64,000 nucleotides of DNA from Lichenicoccus sp965277665. GTDB lineage: Bacteria > Pseudomonadota > Alphaproteobacteria > Acetobacterales > Acetobacteraceae. Shown here one piece after another: positions 32,183 through 41,800 of this stretch. Within the stretch, counting starts at the first letter, position 1. Each line of letters opens with the position of its first letter. The notes under the pieces were generated by a model. It was not told the DNA's origin, did not search any database, and saw nothing but the letters and a program-made list of their open reading frames with translations. Made by a program: the position numbers and the translations under genes. Location: positions 3,596,001-3,660,000 of the forward strand of contig NZ_OZ255835.1 in the NCBI RefSeq assembly GCF_965277665.1, written 5' to 3'.

Positions 32183-33480
32183 GCACCTTCCTCCAGCTCG
32201 ACGCCGAGCGTCTCGAGCGCGCTCCAGTAGCCAGGATAAGTCTTCGCGACGCAGCCCGGCTCGAGAATCGTGATGCCCCGGATCAGCAGACCGGCCAGCG
32301 CGAAGCTCATGGCGATCCGGTGGTCGTTGCGGGTGTCGATGCGCGCCGGCAGCGTCTGTCCGGCAAGCCGCGGATCGGCGGCGACCAGCAGGTCATCGCC
32401 ATGCTCGGTGCCAAGCCCGGGCCGGATACGCGACAGGCCGTCCGCCAGCGCCCGCACCCGGTCGCATTCCTTGACGCGCAGGTTGGCGATCCCGGTGAAG
32501 CGCACCGGATGGTGGTTGAAGGCTGCCATCACGGCGAGCGTCGGCACCGCGTCCTGCATCTGCGCGCCGTCGATCACCGCCGGCATCGCCGGATACATCG
32601 CAATCAGCGAGGCGGCGGCGGCGTCCGGCTGGGTGAAGGCGTCGGCCGCGATGCCGAGATCGATCGCACCATTGGTCAGCCGCCCGGCGGCCCAGAGATA
32701 GGTCGCCGCCGACGCGTCCGGCTCGACCAGCAGGTCGCGGGCGCGATAGCCGGTCGGCGCCATGCGCCACGCCCCCGGTGCAGGTGCCGTGATGTCGGCG
32801 CCGAACGCGCGCATCGCGGCCAGTGTAAGCTCGACATAGCCGCGCGCACCGATCGCGTCGCCGCGCAACGCCACCTCGACCGGACCGTCGCCACAGGCGG
32901 CCGTCATCAGCAGCGCCGAGACGTACTGGCTCGACAGGGAGGCATCCACCTCCACCCGTCCCGCGGGCAGCCGGCCGGTGCCGTGCACGCGCACCGGCGG
33001 ACAGCCGGTCGGGCAATCCACCCGCACGCCGAGGCTGCGCAGCGCCTCGACCAGCGGGGCGATCGGCCGCACCCGCATGTGGGCGTCGCCATCCAGCAGC
33101 ACCGGGCCCGCGACCAGCGCGGCGGCGGCAGTCAGGAAGCGGGTGGCGGTGCCGGCATTGCCGAGGCACAGCGGACCCTCCGGCACGTCCAGCCGGCCAT
33201 TGCCGTGCACCAGGAACGAGGTCGCGTCCGGCTCCTCGATGGCAATCCCGAGGGTGCGCAGGGCGGCCGCCATGGTGCGTGTATCGTCGCTCTTGAGCGC
33301 GCCGCTGAGGCGGCTGGGGCCGTGCGCCAGCGCCGCGAGCAGCAGCACCCGGTTGGTGATCGACTTGCTGCCGGGCGGACGCACCCGACCGTGCAGCGGA
33401 TCGCGCACCGGCAGCACTCTGAGAGCGGCGGCGTCGAGCCAGTCGCGTTGCCGGTCGCCTCGGGGGCCGGTCGGAATCAT
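32179..33480 (-). CDS. aroA: 3-phosphoshikimate 1-carboxyvinyltransferase (EPSP synthase)
   Basis: 433 residues from ATG 33480 (MIPTGPRGDRQRDW). The signatures PPGSKSITNRVLLLAALA (Lys-Ser-Ile-Thr-Asn-Arg phosphate site), LGNAGTATRFLTAA, SQYVSALLMTA, VKECDRVRA and DHRIAMSFALAG are all present. The enzyme joins PEP to shikimate-3-phosphate in chorismate synthesis. The frame extends further upstream but only this start keeps the family length and overlaps the TPR gene's stop by ATGA, indicating coupling. Confidence 0.96.
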   Translation of the reverse strand: MIPTGPRGDRQRDWLDAAALRVLPVRDPLHGRVRPPGSKSITNRVLLLAALAHGPSRLSGALKSDDTRTMAAALRTLGIAIEEPDATSFLVHGNGRLDVPEGPLCLGNAGTATRFLTAAAALVAGPVLLDGDAHMRVRPIAPLVEALRSLGVRVDCPTGCPPVRVHGTGRLPAGRVEVDASLSSQYVSALLMTAACGDGPVEVALRGDAIGARGYVELTLAAMRAFGADITAPAPGAWRMAPTGYRARDLLVEPDASAATYLWAAGRLTNGAIDLGIAADAFTQPDAAAASLIAMYPAMPAVIDGAQMQDAVPTLAVMAAFNHHPVRFTGIANLRVKECDRVRALADGLSRIRPGLGTEHGDDLLVAADPRLAGQTLPARIDTRNDHRIAMSFALAGLLIRGITILEPGCVAKTYPGYWSALETLGVELEEGA

Positions 33481-34061
33481 GCCGGCTGCCCCAGGGCACG
33501 CCGCCGGAGCCGGTCCAGGCGCTTGCCGCCGTCCTCGATCATCGGGTCCAGGGTCAGCACATGCTGCCAGGCCTTGTAGGCCGCTGCCGCCGTGCCGCGC
33601 TGCTCCTCGACCGCCGCCAGCGCCTGCCAGGCAAGCACGTCGCCGGCGTCGCGCGAGAGCGAGCCGCCGAGATCCTGCACCGCGGCGTCGAGGTTGCCGT
33701 CGAGATCGTACGCCGCCGCCCGCTCGCGCCAGAGCAGGGCGTTGTCGGGCTGCAGCGCCACGGCGTCGTCGAGGTCGCCGATCGCGGCCCGGCGCTGGCC
33801 TGCCGTCATCTCGCGCTGCGCGCGCCGCAGCAGCAGACGGACCGCCGGCTGTACCGCCTGCTCGCGCAGCGCCTCCATTCGGGCGGCCAGCGCCTGCGCC
33901 TGGCCGGGATCGTGCGCCTGGGCCAATTGGGTGGCCAGGCTCGCGAGAGGCGGGTCGGGTGCGGCGGCGATCGCGGACGCCCCCCAGCAGGACATCGCGG
34001 CAAGCGCAAACAGCCGCCACCTGAACGCCCGCTTCGCGATCAGGTGCGGCTGCGCCCGCAT
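33477..34061 (-). CDS. Exported TPR-repeat protein
   Basis: 194 residues. N-terminal signal peptide (RWRLFALAAMSCWGASAIAA). Residues 45-190 are tetratricopeptide-like helices (AIGDLDDAVALQPDNALLWR, AAVQDLGGSLSRDAGDVLAW, AWQHVLTLDPMIEDG). TPR arrays mediate protein contacts; the partner is unknown. It is the first gene of the TPR-aroA-pfkB run. Confidence 0.78.
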   Translation of the reverse strand: MRAQPHLIAKRAFRWRLFALAAMSCWGASAIAAAPDPPLASLATQLAQAHDPGQAQALAARMEALREQAVQPAVRLLLRRAQREMTAGQRRAAIGDLDDAVALQPDNALLWRERAAAYDLDGNLDAAVQDLGGSLSRDAGDVLAWQALAAVEEQRGTAAAAYKAWQHVLTLDPMIEDGGKRLDRLRRRALGQPA

Positions 34062-34107
34062 GCTCTGGTTCCCGAGGAACCGGCCCCCGGATCGGAGGAA
34101 GCCGCCT

Positions 34108-34233
34108 TCAGCCCTGGCGGGCCTTCATGCGTGGGTTCTTCTTGTTGATCACATAGACCCGGCCATGCCGGCGGACGACGCGGCAATCCTTGTCGCGGAC
34201 CTTCGCCGACTTCAGGCTGTTTCTGATCTTCAT
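34108..34233 (-). CDS. rpmJ: Ribosomal protein L36
   Basis: 41 residues: MKIRNSLKSAKVRDKDCRVV then RRHGRVYVINKKNPRMKARQ. This is the longer, zinc-independent L36 form with one Cys instead of the CCHC zinc site. Basic and very short, it is a component of the 50S peptidyl-transferase region. It stands alone rather than in a ribosomal operon, as is usual for this paralogue in alphaproteobacteria. Confidence 0.95.
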   Translation of the reverse strand: MKIRNSLKSAKVRDKDCRVVRRHGRVYVINKKNPRMKARQG

Positions 34234-34379
34234 GACACGACCCTGGTTCAACAGCCCGGCGCGGGCCAAAAGTGACGGTTCCGCGCGCGGGCAGCGCCGG
34301 GGGGAGAGGCTGACTAGCGGCGGCATCTGGCCCGGTCAAGTGCATTCCCCTCATCCGCCTTCTGCCCTAAGCACCTCGC

Positions 34380-34802
34380 ATGGCGCGCATGCAGGGTGGA
34401 ACGAGCAACAAGAGACAGGGCTCGGCCTGGGGCGGCTTCCTCGTCATGGCCTTCATCGTGCTCGGCCTGTGCGGCCTGTTCTCGACCTATGCCGCGCAAC
34501 TCCCGTACCAACGCGCCCTGTATGCGGACGCCAGGCTCGATGCCGCCCGGAATGCTCCGGACGCTCTGGCGCAACTCGACCGGCTGCGCGACGCACTTGG
34601 CGATGATGGCACCGGCGCCTTCGACAGCACGGGCGATATCGCAAACCGGATCGCGCACGCGCACAGCGTGCTCACGCAGCATTTCCAGCAGCAGGGCGGC
34701 GACATCGCGCTGCGCCTGCGCATCGTGCTGGTGGTGTTCACCGGCGCCGCGGCGCTGTTCGGCCTCATGGTCGTCAGCGTGCTCAGGCGGAGTGCAAGCT
34801 GA
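34380..34802 (+). CDS. Small two-helix membrane protein
   Basis: 140 residues. Transmembrane segments at about 18-38 (WGGFLVMAFIVLGLCGLFST) and 113-135 (LRIVLVVFTGAAALFGLMVV) flank a ~70-residue helical periplasmic loop. No family is recognised. It is divergent from rpmJ and converges on the Cox11-cytochrome gene, with only 6 bases between the two stops. Confidence 0.7.
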   Translation: MARMQGGTSNKRQGSAWGGFLVMAFIVLGLCGLFSTYAAQLPYQRALYADARLDAARNAPDALAQLDRLRDALGDDGTGAFDSTGDIANRIAHAHSVLTQHFQQQGGDIALRLRIVLVVFTGAAALFGLMVVSVLRRSAS

Positions 34803-34808
34803 TCCGCC

Positions 34809-35705
34809 TCAACTGCCGCTGGCCGGCGAAAGGCTATGCAAGTAGGCGATGATGTCCCGGCGGCCGACCGCATCGTCGATGGCGTCGGGCATTGCGGTGC
34901 CAGGAATGAACGCGCGCGGTCCCGACAGCCAGCGCTCCAGCGTCGTGCTGTCCCAGGTGAGATGGGCGGCGGCCAGCGCCGGGGTGTACGGGTAGCCGGG
35001 CACCGAGCCGGCGCGGCGGCCATAGACGCCCGCCAGCTTCGGTCCTTCGGTCGCGTGGTCGGGCGCATGGTCGAGCGCATGGCAGCCCGAGCAGTTCGAG
35101 ACGAACAGCGTGTGTCCGGCGGCGGCGTCGGGCGGCGCATTGGCGAAGCGCGCGAGGTCGGCGGCGTGCTTCGGACGGCTGGAGCGGAAGAAGGTGTAGG
35201 ACAGGGTGATGTTGTCGACCTCGGTCGTCGACGGGTCCGTCGCCAGGCGCGGATCGACGAAGAAGGTCACCGGCATCTCGACCTTCTGGTGTGCGCCGAG
35301 GCGCTCCTCGGTGAAGCAGAAGCACTGGATCTTCTTGAAGTAGATGCCGACCTTGTCCGGCGTCACGTTGAAGCTGGCGTGGCCCACGATCGGCGCGTCG
35401 GACAGGTTCTCCGCCTCGAAGAACACCAGGCTCTCCTGGCCGAGCCGCACCCGGACCCGCCCCTGGATCGGCCGGAACCGCCAGGGCAGGCCCTTCGCCG
35501 TGCCGGTGGAGAAATCCACCGTGACCAGGCGACCGAGCGTGCCGCTTGCGGCCAGCGCCCGCTGGGTGGTGCCGCCAGAGCCGGTCGCCGCGCAGAACAT
35601 CCGGTACAGCGGCACCGAGAACGAGACGATGGTCAGCATGACGGCGACGATGGCCAGCAGCCCGGCGGGCACCAGCCAGCCCCGGCGGCGGCGAGATGAA
35701 CTCAT
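34809..35705 (-). CDS. Cox11/CtaG copper chaperone fused to a cytochrome c domain
   Basis: 298 residues. Residues 10-30 form a membrane anchor; 30-175 are Cox11/CtaG: SVPLYRMFCAATGSGGT, LGQESLVFFEAEN, FNVTPDKVGIYFKKIQCFCF with the CFCF copper site, VTFFVDPRLATD and TLSYTFF. Residues 185-298 are a class I cytochrome c: haem motif CSGCH, GPKLAGVYGRRAG, and the distal Met in IPGTAMPD. Cox11 delivers copper to CuB of cytochrome oxidase. Family members normally end after the first domain, so the haem domain is an added module. No oxidase genes lie in the window. Confidence 0.88.
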   Translation of the reverse strand: MSSSRRRRGWLVPAGLLAIVAVMLTIVSFSVPLYRMFCAATGSGGTTQRALAASGTLGRLVTVDFSTGTAKGLPWRFRPIQGRVRVRLGQESLVFFEAENLSDAPIVGHASFNVTPDKVGIYFKKIQCFCFTEERLGAHQKVEMPVTFFVDPRLATDPSTTEVDNITLSYTFFRSSRPKHAADLARFANAPPDAAAGHTLFVSNCSGCHALDHAPDHATEGPKLAGVYGRRAGSVPGYPYTPALAAAHLTWDSTTLERWLSGPRAFIPGTAMPDAIDDAVGRRDIIAYLHSLSPASGS

Positions 35706-35845
35706 GCGCCATCTCTAGCCCAGGCGCGGGTGCCGCGAAACGCGAGAGCGGCGCGGCCGCGCGCACGATCCGCTGACCTGTGCTACAGGGCCGCGCTTTC
35801 CGCCCGCCCGCTTTCCGCCGCCCGCTTTACGCCACGGAGACCGAT

Positions 35846-37765
35846 TTGCCGCGACCTGCACCCTCGGCGCTCGCCGCCCTGAGCCTGCTTGCCGTCGCTG
35901 CGGCGGCTCCCGCCCCGACCGCGACGCCTGCGCTGCCGAGCGAGCTGGCGTCGCATTTCCAGCCGCAGGAGCAGAGCTTCGACTACAGCAGGCGCATCGT
36001 CATGATCCCGATGCGCGACGGCGTGCATCTCAGGACGGTGATCCTGATCCCGCGCGGCGCCGCGCATGCGCCGATCCTGCTGACCCGCACGCCATACGAC
36101 GCCCTCGAGAAGGTGAGCGAGAACCCCAGTTCCAGCCTGGCCGGCGTGCTCGGCGATGGCGACGTCGTCGACCGCCTGGTGACCGAGGACGGCTACATCC
36201 GGGTGCTGCAGGACGTGCGCGGCAAGCACGGCTCGGAGGGCGACTACGTGATGACCCGGCCGCTGGCGGGGCCGCTCAACCCGACCGGCGTGGACGAATC
36301 CACCGACGCCTGGGACACCATAGACTGGCTGGTGCACCACACGCCGCAGAGCAATGGCCGGGTCGGCATCCTCGGCATCTCCTATGACGGCTTCACCTCG
36401 CTGATGGCGCTGTTGCATCCTCACCCGGCGCTCAAGGCGGCGGTGCCGATCAATGCGATGGTCGATGGCTGGATGGGCGACGATTGGTTCCACCAGGGCG
36501 CGTTCCGCACCGGCTCGCTGGCCTACATCTACGAGCAGGAGGCCACCCGCGGCAGCGACCTGCACTGGTGGTCGAGCGCCTACGACGACTATACCGAACT
36601 GATGCGCGCGGGCTCCGCCGGCGCCCTCGGCCGCTCGCACGGTCTGCAGCAGACCGGCTACTTCGGCAAGCTGCTGGCGCACCCGGCCTATGACGGGTTC
36701 TGGCAGCAGCAGGCGATCGACCGGCTGCTGGCCAGGCAGGGCCTCGGCGTGCCGACATTGCTGGTGCACAGCCTGTGGGACCAGGAGGATATCTACGGCA
36801 ACATCGCGGTCTGGAACGCGGTGAAGCCGGACGACCGGGCCGGGCTGCTGCATCTCGCGATTGGGCCGTGGTTCCACCACCAGGAGCGCCTGGACGGCAG
36901 CGCGATCGGGCCGATCCGCTTCGGCTCCGACACCTCCGCCTATTTCCGCGACCATATCCTCAAGCCGTTCTTCGACCGCACGCTCAAGGACGACACCCAG
37001 GCACCGGCGACACCGCCGGTGACCGACTTCGTCACCGGCATCGACCTTTGGGAGCAGCGCGCCGATTGGCCAGGTAGCGTGCACATGCAGTCGCTGCATC
37101 TGGGGCCGGAGGCCGGATTGGGATTTTCTCCGGGCGCCGGCGGTGCCCCGACCTATCGCAGCTACGTCTCCGATCCGGCCAATCCGGTGCCGTTCCTGCC
37201 GCGCCCGGTGCATCTGTCCGGCCCAAAGGGCGAGGAGAGCTGGCAGACCTGGCTGGCGAGCGACCAGCGCACGGTGTCCGGGCGCCCGGACGTGCTCGAA
37301 TACAGCACGCCGCCGCTGACCCGGGCGCTGCGGGTCAGCGGGCGGCCGGTCGCCGATATCGATCTCTCGACCACCGGCACAGACGGCGACCTCGTGGTCA
37401 AGCTGATCGACGTCTATCCCGATGTCGCCGGGCGCGAGCCCGTCCTCGGCGGCTACGAGCTGATGATCAGCGCCGACATCCAGCGCGGCCGCTACCGTGC
37501 CGACTTCGCGCATCCGCGCCCGCTGACACCCGGGGCGATGCAGCGCTGGCACGTGATGCTGCCGACCGCCAACCACGTCTTCCTGCCCGGCCACCGCATC
37601 ATGGTGCAGGTGCAGTCGAGCTGGTTCCCGCTCTACGACCGCAACCCGCAGAGCTATGTCGCCAACATCTTCGACGCCAAGCCGTCCGACTACCGGCGCG
37701 CCGAGATCAGGATATTCGACAGCAGCACGGTCGAGCTGCCGGTCGCGGGCGACACCTCGAAATGA
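35846..37765 (+). CDS. CocE/NonD-family hydrolase (X-Pro dipeptidyl-peptidase type)
   Basis: About 639 residues from TTG 35846, which follows CGGAGACCGAT; an upstream ATG at 35780 would add an unlikely N-terminus. Signal peptide (ALAALSLLAVAAAAPAPTAT), then alpha/beta-hydrolase with nucleophile Ser179 in GISYDG, and LLVHSLWDQED and WFHHQERLDG segments around the other catalytic residues. The C-terminal jelly roll (from ~460, SDLVVKLIDVYPD-like, then VQVQSSWFPLYDRNPQ) is the PepX C-domain. Members hydrolyse acyl esters or act as glutaryl-7-ACA acylases. Periplasmic location is inferred. Confidence 0.87.
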   Translation: MPRPAPSALAALSLLAVAAAAPAPTATPALPSELASHFQPQEQSFDYSRRIVMIPMRDGVHLRTVILIPRGAAHAPILLTRTPYDALEKVSENPSSSLAGVLGDGDVVDRLVTEDGYIRVLQDVRGKHGSEGDYVMTRPLAGPLNPTGVDESTDAWDTIDWLVHHTPQSNGRVGILGISYDGFTSLMALLHPHPALKAAVPINAMVDGWMGDDWFHQGAFRTGSLAYIYEQEATRGSDLHWWSSAYDDYTELMRAGSAGALGRSHGLQQTGYFGKLLAHPAYDGFWQQQAIDRLLARQGLGVPTLLVHSLWDQEDIYGNIAVWNAVKPDDRAGLLHLAIGPWFHHQERLDGSAIGPIRFGSDTSAYFRDHILKPFFDRTLKDDTQAPATPPVTDFVTGIDLWEQRADWPGSVHMQSLHLGPEAGLGFSPGAGGAPTYRSYVSDPANPVPFLPRPVHLSGPKGEESWQTWLASDQRTVSGRPDVLEYSTPPLTRALRVSGRPVADIDLSTTGTDGDLVVKLIDVYPDVAGREPVLGGYELMISADIQRGRYRADFAHPRPLTPGAMQRWHVMLPTANHVFLPGHRIMVQVQSSWFPLYDRNPQSYVANIFDAKPSDYRRAEIRIFDSSTVELPVAGDTSK

Positions 37766-37772
37766 TCGAGAA

Positions 37773-38627
37773 TCAAGGACCCGGCGCGCGTCCCGCTGCA
37801 AGGAAGCCCGACCAGGCGTTGGTGTAGAATTCATAGGCCTCGGGGTTCTGCAGGAACAGGCCCCGCCATTCGTGGAAGCTATCGTCGTGCAATCGGTAGT
37901 CCCTGTCTGCAAGAAGCTTCAAGGCGGCCACCGGTTTCGGGCCATGGAAATGGATGATGCGGGCACACGGGTCGATCCCCGGCCAGTACGGCTTCCAGTT
38001 GTATTTGGGTGATAGCGGAGTCCACTGGCCCATGTAGAACTGTTCGAGCGCGCCCTGGTCGTAGCCGCGTATCGTATGCAGCATGTCGCAGGCGAGGTCG
38101 ATCAACGCGGGGAGGTCCTTCCGCATCCTGTCGACATTCATCAACATGACGCCGGAATTGAGCTCGGCATAGTTCTGCCTGCTGGGATGGCGGATGTCGT
38201 GGCCGTAGAGATCGAACTGGCTGGCGGCGGCGAATGTCGTCGGGCGGAAGCGGCCGAGGTCGGGGTTCTGCAGAAAGATGACGTCGCAGTCCGTGTACAA
38301 CACGAAGTCCTCGACCAGCTCGATGCGTGGAATGTCGAGCCGCAGGAAGGCACCCGCCGCCGTCGCCATCCATTGCGTCATGCCAGGCAGCAGCCGGCGC
38401 TGCGCGTGTTCCAGTTCGGCATAGAACGAGAGCCGCCGGAAGATCACCGTGACACCCGCGTCGGCCATCTCCCGGGTGAAGTCGCACGCCTCGCCGTCGA
38501 AGATCATGTGCGGCCGCAGGTCGGTGTTCGCGGCGGCGGAGGCGACCGCGGCCCGGATCATGTCCGGGAAACCCTGTTCGACATTGGCGGTGAGCGTATT
38601 GCCGGTTACGCAGAAGTACCATTGCAT
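37773..38627 (-). CDS. GT8-like glycosyltransferase
   Basis: 284 residues from ATG 38627 (MQWYFCVTGNTLTANVEQGF). VLYTDCDVIFLQNPDL contains the metal-binding D-x-D, LNSGVMLMNVDRM the acceptor-side motif, and IIHFHGPKPV the terminal His-x-Gly-x-Lys-Pro pattern of glycosyltransferase family 8 folds. No membrane segment. Donor and acceptor are unknown. It lies after the smc gene on the same strand, with dispersed element copy B between them. Confidence 0.72.
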   Translation of the reverse strand: MQWYFCVTGNTLTANVEQGFPDMIRAAVASAAANTDLRPHMIFDGEACDFTREMADAGVTVIFRRLSFYAELEHAQRRLLPGMTQWMATAAGAFLRLDIPRIELVEDFVLYTDCDVIFLQNPDLGRFRPTTFAAASQFDLYGHDIRHPSRQNYAELNSGVMLMNVDRMRKDLPALIDLACDMLHTIRGYDQGALEQFYMGQWTPLSPKYNWKPYWPGIDPCARIIHFHGPKPVAALKLLADRDYRLHDDSFHEWRGLFLQNPEAYEFYTNAWSGFLAAGRAPGP

Positions 38628-38715
38628 GGCGCCGGGACCGGAGGTTCCTGCAGATCGCAGTGGGCGCATCCGGCGTGCTTGTCCAGGAAATCCCGGTGTC
38701 TCAGAGAAGTCGCCC

Positions 38716-38893
38716 AGAGCCTGTTTCAAAATGCCTGATGCTGGATGAGAGCGGCCCGAAGGGTCGCGCCCGGCGTGGCTTTCCGAGCACCGCAGCGCAG
38801 CGGCCGTTTGGCCGTGAGCAGTGGAGCACAGGAAAGGCGCCCATCCTTGGAAAAAGGGGGATCGCCAGCAGCAGGTGTTTTCAAACAGGCTCT
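38716..38893 (+). repeat. Structured dispersed element, copy B (abuts smc stop)
   Basis: About 176 bp. Terminal arms AGAGCCTGTTTC / ACAGGCTCT differ from the other copies at both ends together, so pairing is kept. Internal hairpins GCGGCCC-gaa-GGGTCGC and GCGGCC...GGCCGT are retained. It carries extra sequence in its second half (CATCCTTGGAAAAAGGGG), absent in other copies. The right end touches the smc stop codon (38893-38895). Confidence 0.88.
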
Positions 38894-41800
38894 CAGGCCG
38901 GTTCGCGCTGCCGCTCCGTCATCTCCGACGCCGCGGCAAGGTCCACCGACAGCAGCCGGCTGACGCCGCGCTCCTGCATGGTGACGCCGTACAGCCGGTC
39001 CATGTGCGCCATGGTCAACTGGTGGTGGGTGACCACCAGGAAGCGGGTCCCAGTTTCGGCCACCATGTCGGCGAGCAGCGCGCAGAAGCGCTCGACATTG
39101 GCATCGTCGAGCGGCGCATCGACCTCGTCCAGCACGCAGACCGGCGCGGGATTGCAGCGGAACACCGCGAAGATCAGCGACAAGGCGGTCAGCGCCTGCT
39201 CGCCGCCGGACAGCAGCGACAGGGTGGCGAGCTTCTTGCCGGGCGGCTGCGCGTAGATCTCCAGGCCGGCCTGCAGCGGGTCGTCGTTGCCGACCATGCC
39301 GAGATGCGCCCGGCCGCCATTGAACATGCGGGCGAACAGCGTCTGGAAATTCCGGTCCACCTGCTCGAGCACCGCCAGCAGCCGTTCGCGTCCCTCGCGA
39401 TTGAGATGGCCGATCGAGCCGCGCAGGCGCGCGATCGCCGCCTCCAGCTCCCGGCACTCTCGCAGGATCGTGTCGGCGCGGGCCTGCGCCTCGCCGCTTT
39501 CGATGTCGGCGCGCAGGTTCACCGGCCCCATCTCGTGGCACTCGCGCGCGAGCCGGGCGACGCGGCGGCGCAGGCTTGCCTCCGCGTTGTCGCTCAGATC
39601 GTCGGGCGTCAGCGTCTCATGCGGCGCTTCTTGGGGCGTTTTTGGCGGCGTCTCGGCCAGCAGTTGCGCCAGGATCGCCTCGGCCTGCTCGTTGCGCCCC
39701 TGCAGCCGGAGCCTGGCTTCGCGCGCCTGCATCAGCGACGCATCGGCGCTGCGGCGCTCGTTCTGCGCGTCCAGCAAAGCCTGGTCGGATTCGTCCAGCG
39801 TCTGCTTCGCCGCCCGGTGCTCGCGCACCGCGTCGGCCAGCGCCGCATCGTGCTGGCGGCGGTGCTGCCCGGCCAGGGCCGGCGCCTCGGCCAGCGCGTC
39901 ATGGCTCGCTTGGTCGGCCGCCAGCCGGGCGCGCGCCGCCTGGCAGTCCTCGCGTGCGGCAGCCGCCCGGCGCGACCAGTCCGCGCGGGCCCCGGCCAGG
40001 CGCGTCACCTCGGTCTCGAGTGCCTCGCCCTCCGAGGCAAGCCGCAGCTGCGCGTCGCGGCACGCCGCTTCCATATCCCATGCCGCCTCCAGGCGGGCCG
40101 ACGCCTCGGCCGCGGCTGCAGCGGCCGCATCCAGCCCGGGCAATTGGTCCCGCGCCGCCTGCGCGCGAGCCAGTGCATCCAGCGCGTCCTGCCGTTCGCT
40201 TGCCAGCGCCGCCAGTCGCGGGGCCAGCGCCTCCATCCGGCTGCGCTGCTCGACCAGCCTGGTGTTCAGGCGCGAGCGTTCCTCCTGCAGCCGCTCAAGG
40301 CGTGCCGCCACGTCGCGCCATTCCGCACGCGTCGCATACTCCAGCGCTTCCGCGGTCCGGGCCGCCTCCCGCAGGCGCGCGGCGGCGAGCGTGCCGGTCT
40401 GCGGATCGGGCAGTCCGGGCAGGGCCTCCCCGGCTGCGGCCAGTTCCTCGCGTGCCGTCCGCTCGTCTTCCGCGATGCGCAGATGTTGCGGCCGCAGGGC
40501 ATTGAGCCGGCTCTCGGTCTCAGCCTGTCGGGCCAGATGCTCTGCGACCTTGCGCCGGCCGCCCTCAAGCCGCTGTTCGGCCTGCCGCCGCGCCTCGCGC
40601 GCCTGGCTCTCGGCGGCAACCGCCTCGGCCTCGCGCAGCCTCGCCTGGTCCAGCGACAGCTCGAGCGCAGCCACGACCGGGAGTGCCTCGCGCTGCGACC
40701 GCGCCGCCGCCAGCGCCTGCTCGGCCTCATGCAGCGCCTGCCCGGCGCGGTCGCGCTGCGGAACGAGGGCGTCGAGCCGGGCGCCCGCGGCGTCGGCCTG
40801 GCCATGCAGGGCGCGATGGTCCTCACGCGCGGCGGAAAGCGCCGCCTCCGCTTCATCGCGCCGGATGCGAGCTTCGCCTGCGGCCGCCACGCGGTCCGCT
40901 AGCGTCCGCGCCACGATCTCCGCCTGCGTCCGCGCGTCGTCGGCTTCGCCGGCCGCGGCCTCCAGGCGCGCGTTGGTCTCACGCAGCCGGTTGCGCTGTT
41001 CGAGCGCCCGTGCCGCCCGTGCGGCGGTGGTCTCGGCAGACAGGCCGCCGGTGTCGCTGTAGCCATCCCATCGCCAGAGCGAGCCTGACCGCGAGACCAG
41101 CGCCTGTCCCGGCTGCAGGGCGACCTGCAGCACAGAGCCATCCGCCTCCTCGACCAGGCCCGCATGCGACAGGGCAAACACCAGCGCGGCTGGAGCGTCG
41201 AGCAACCCGGCGAGCGGGGTGGCGCCCGCCGGCAGCGCGACCGGAGATCCCCTCTCCAGGTCGCGCCAATATCGCGGGGCGGCAGGATCCAGCGCGGCGT
41301 CCAGCCCGTCTGCCAGCACTGCTCCGATCGCGCGCTCCAGGCCCGGCGGCACTGTCATCACGTCAGCCAGGTGCTGCCAGTTTTCGGCATCCGGCGCAGG
41401 TTCCTCCGCCCCGGGTGCCAGTCCGTCGAGCTGCGCCTGCAGACGCGCCTGCTCCGCCAGGATCGAGGCGAGACGCTGCCCGGCCGCCGCATTTTCCCGC
41501 TCGCCCTCCTCGCGTGACTGCTCTGAAGCTGCCAGCGCGGCGCGCGCCGCGTCCAATACGGACTCGATCCCTGCTACCTGGCTTGCAGAACGATCGAGGC
41601 GATCCTGCGGCACCAGGATCGCCTCCGCCGCAGCCGTGTCCCGGACGATCTGCTCGTGCTGGTCTGTGGCGCGGCCCTGCATGGCCGCCGCAGAGGTAGT
41701 GGCGGCCGATGCCTGCTCGTGCAGAGCCCGGGCCTCCGCGGCCTTGCTGCGGGTGGTGGCATGCGCCTCCTGCGCCTCGGCCCGCGCCGTCTCGGCCGCC

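Noticed and set aside
35783..37912. 709-residue minus-strand ORF opposite the CocE hydrolase
   Set aside because: Antisense shadow of a frame with the alpha/beta-hydrolase signature.
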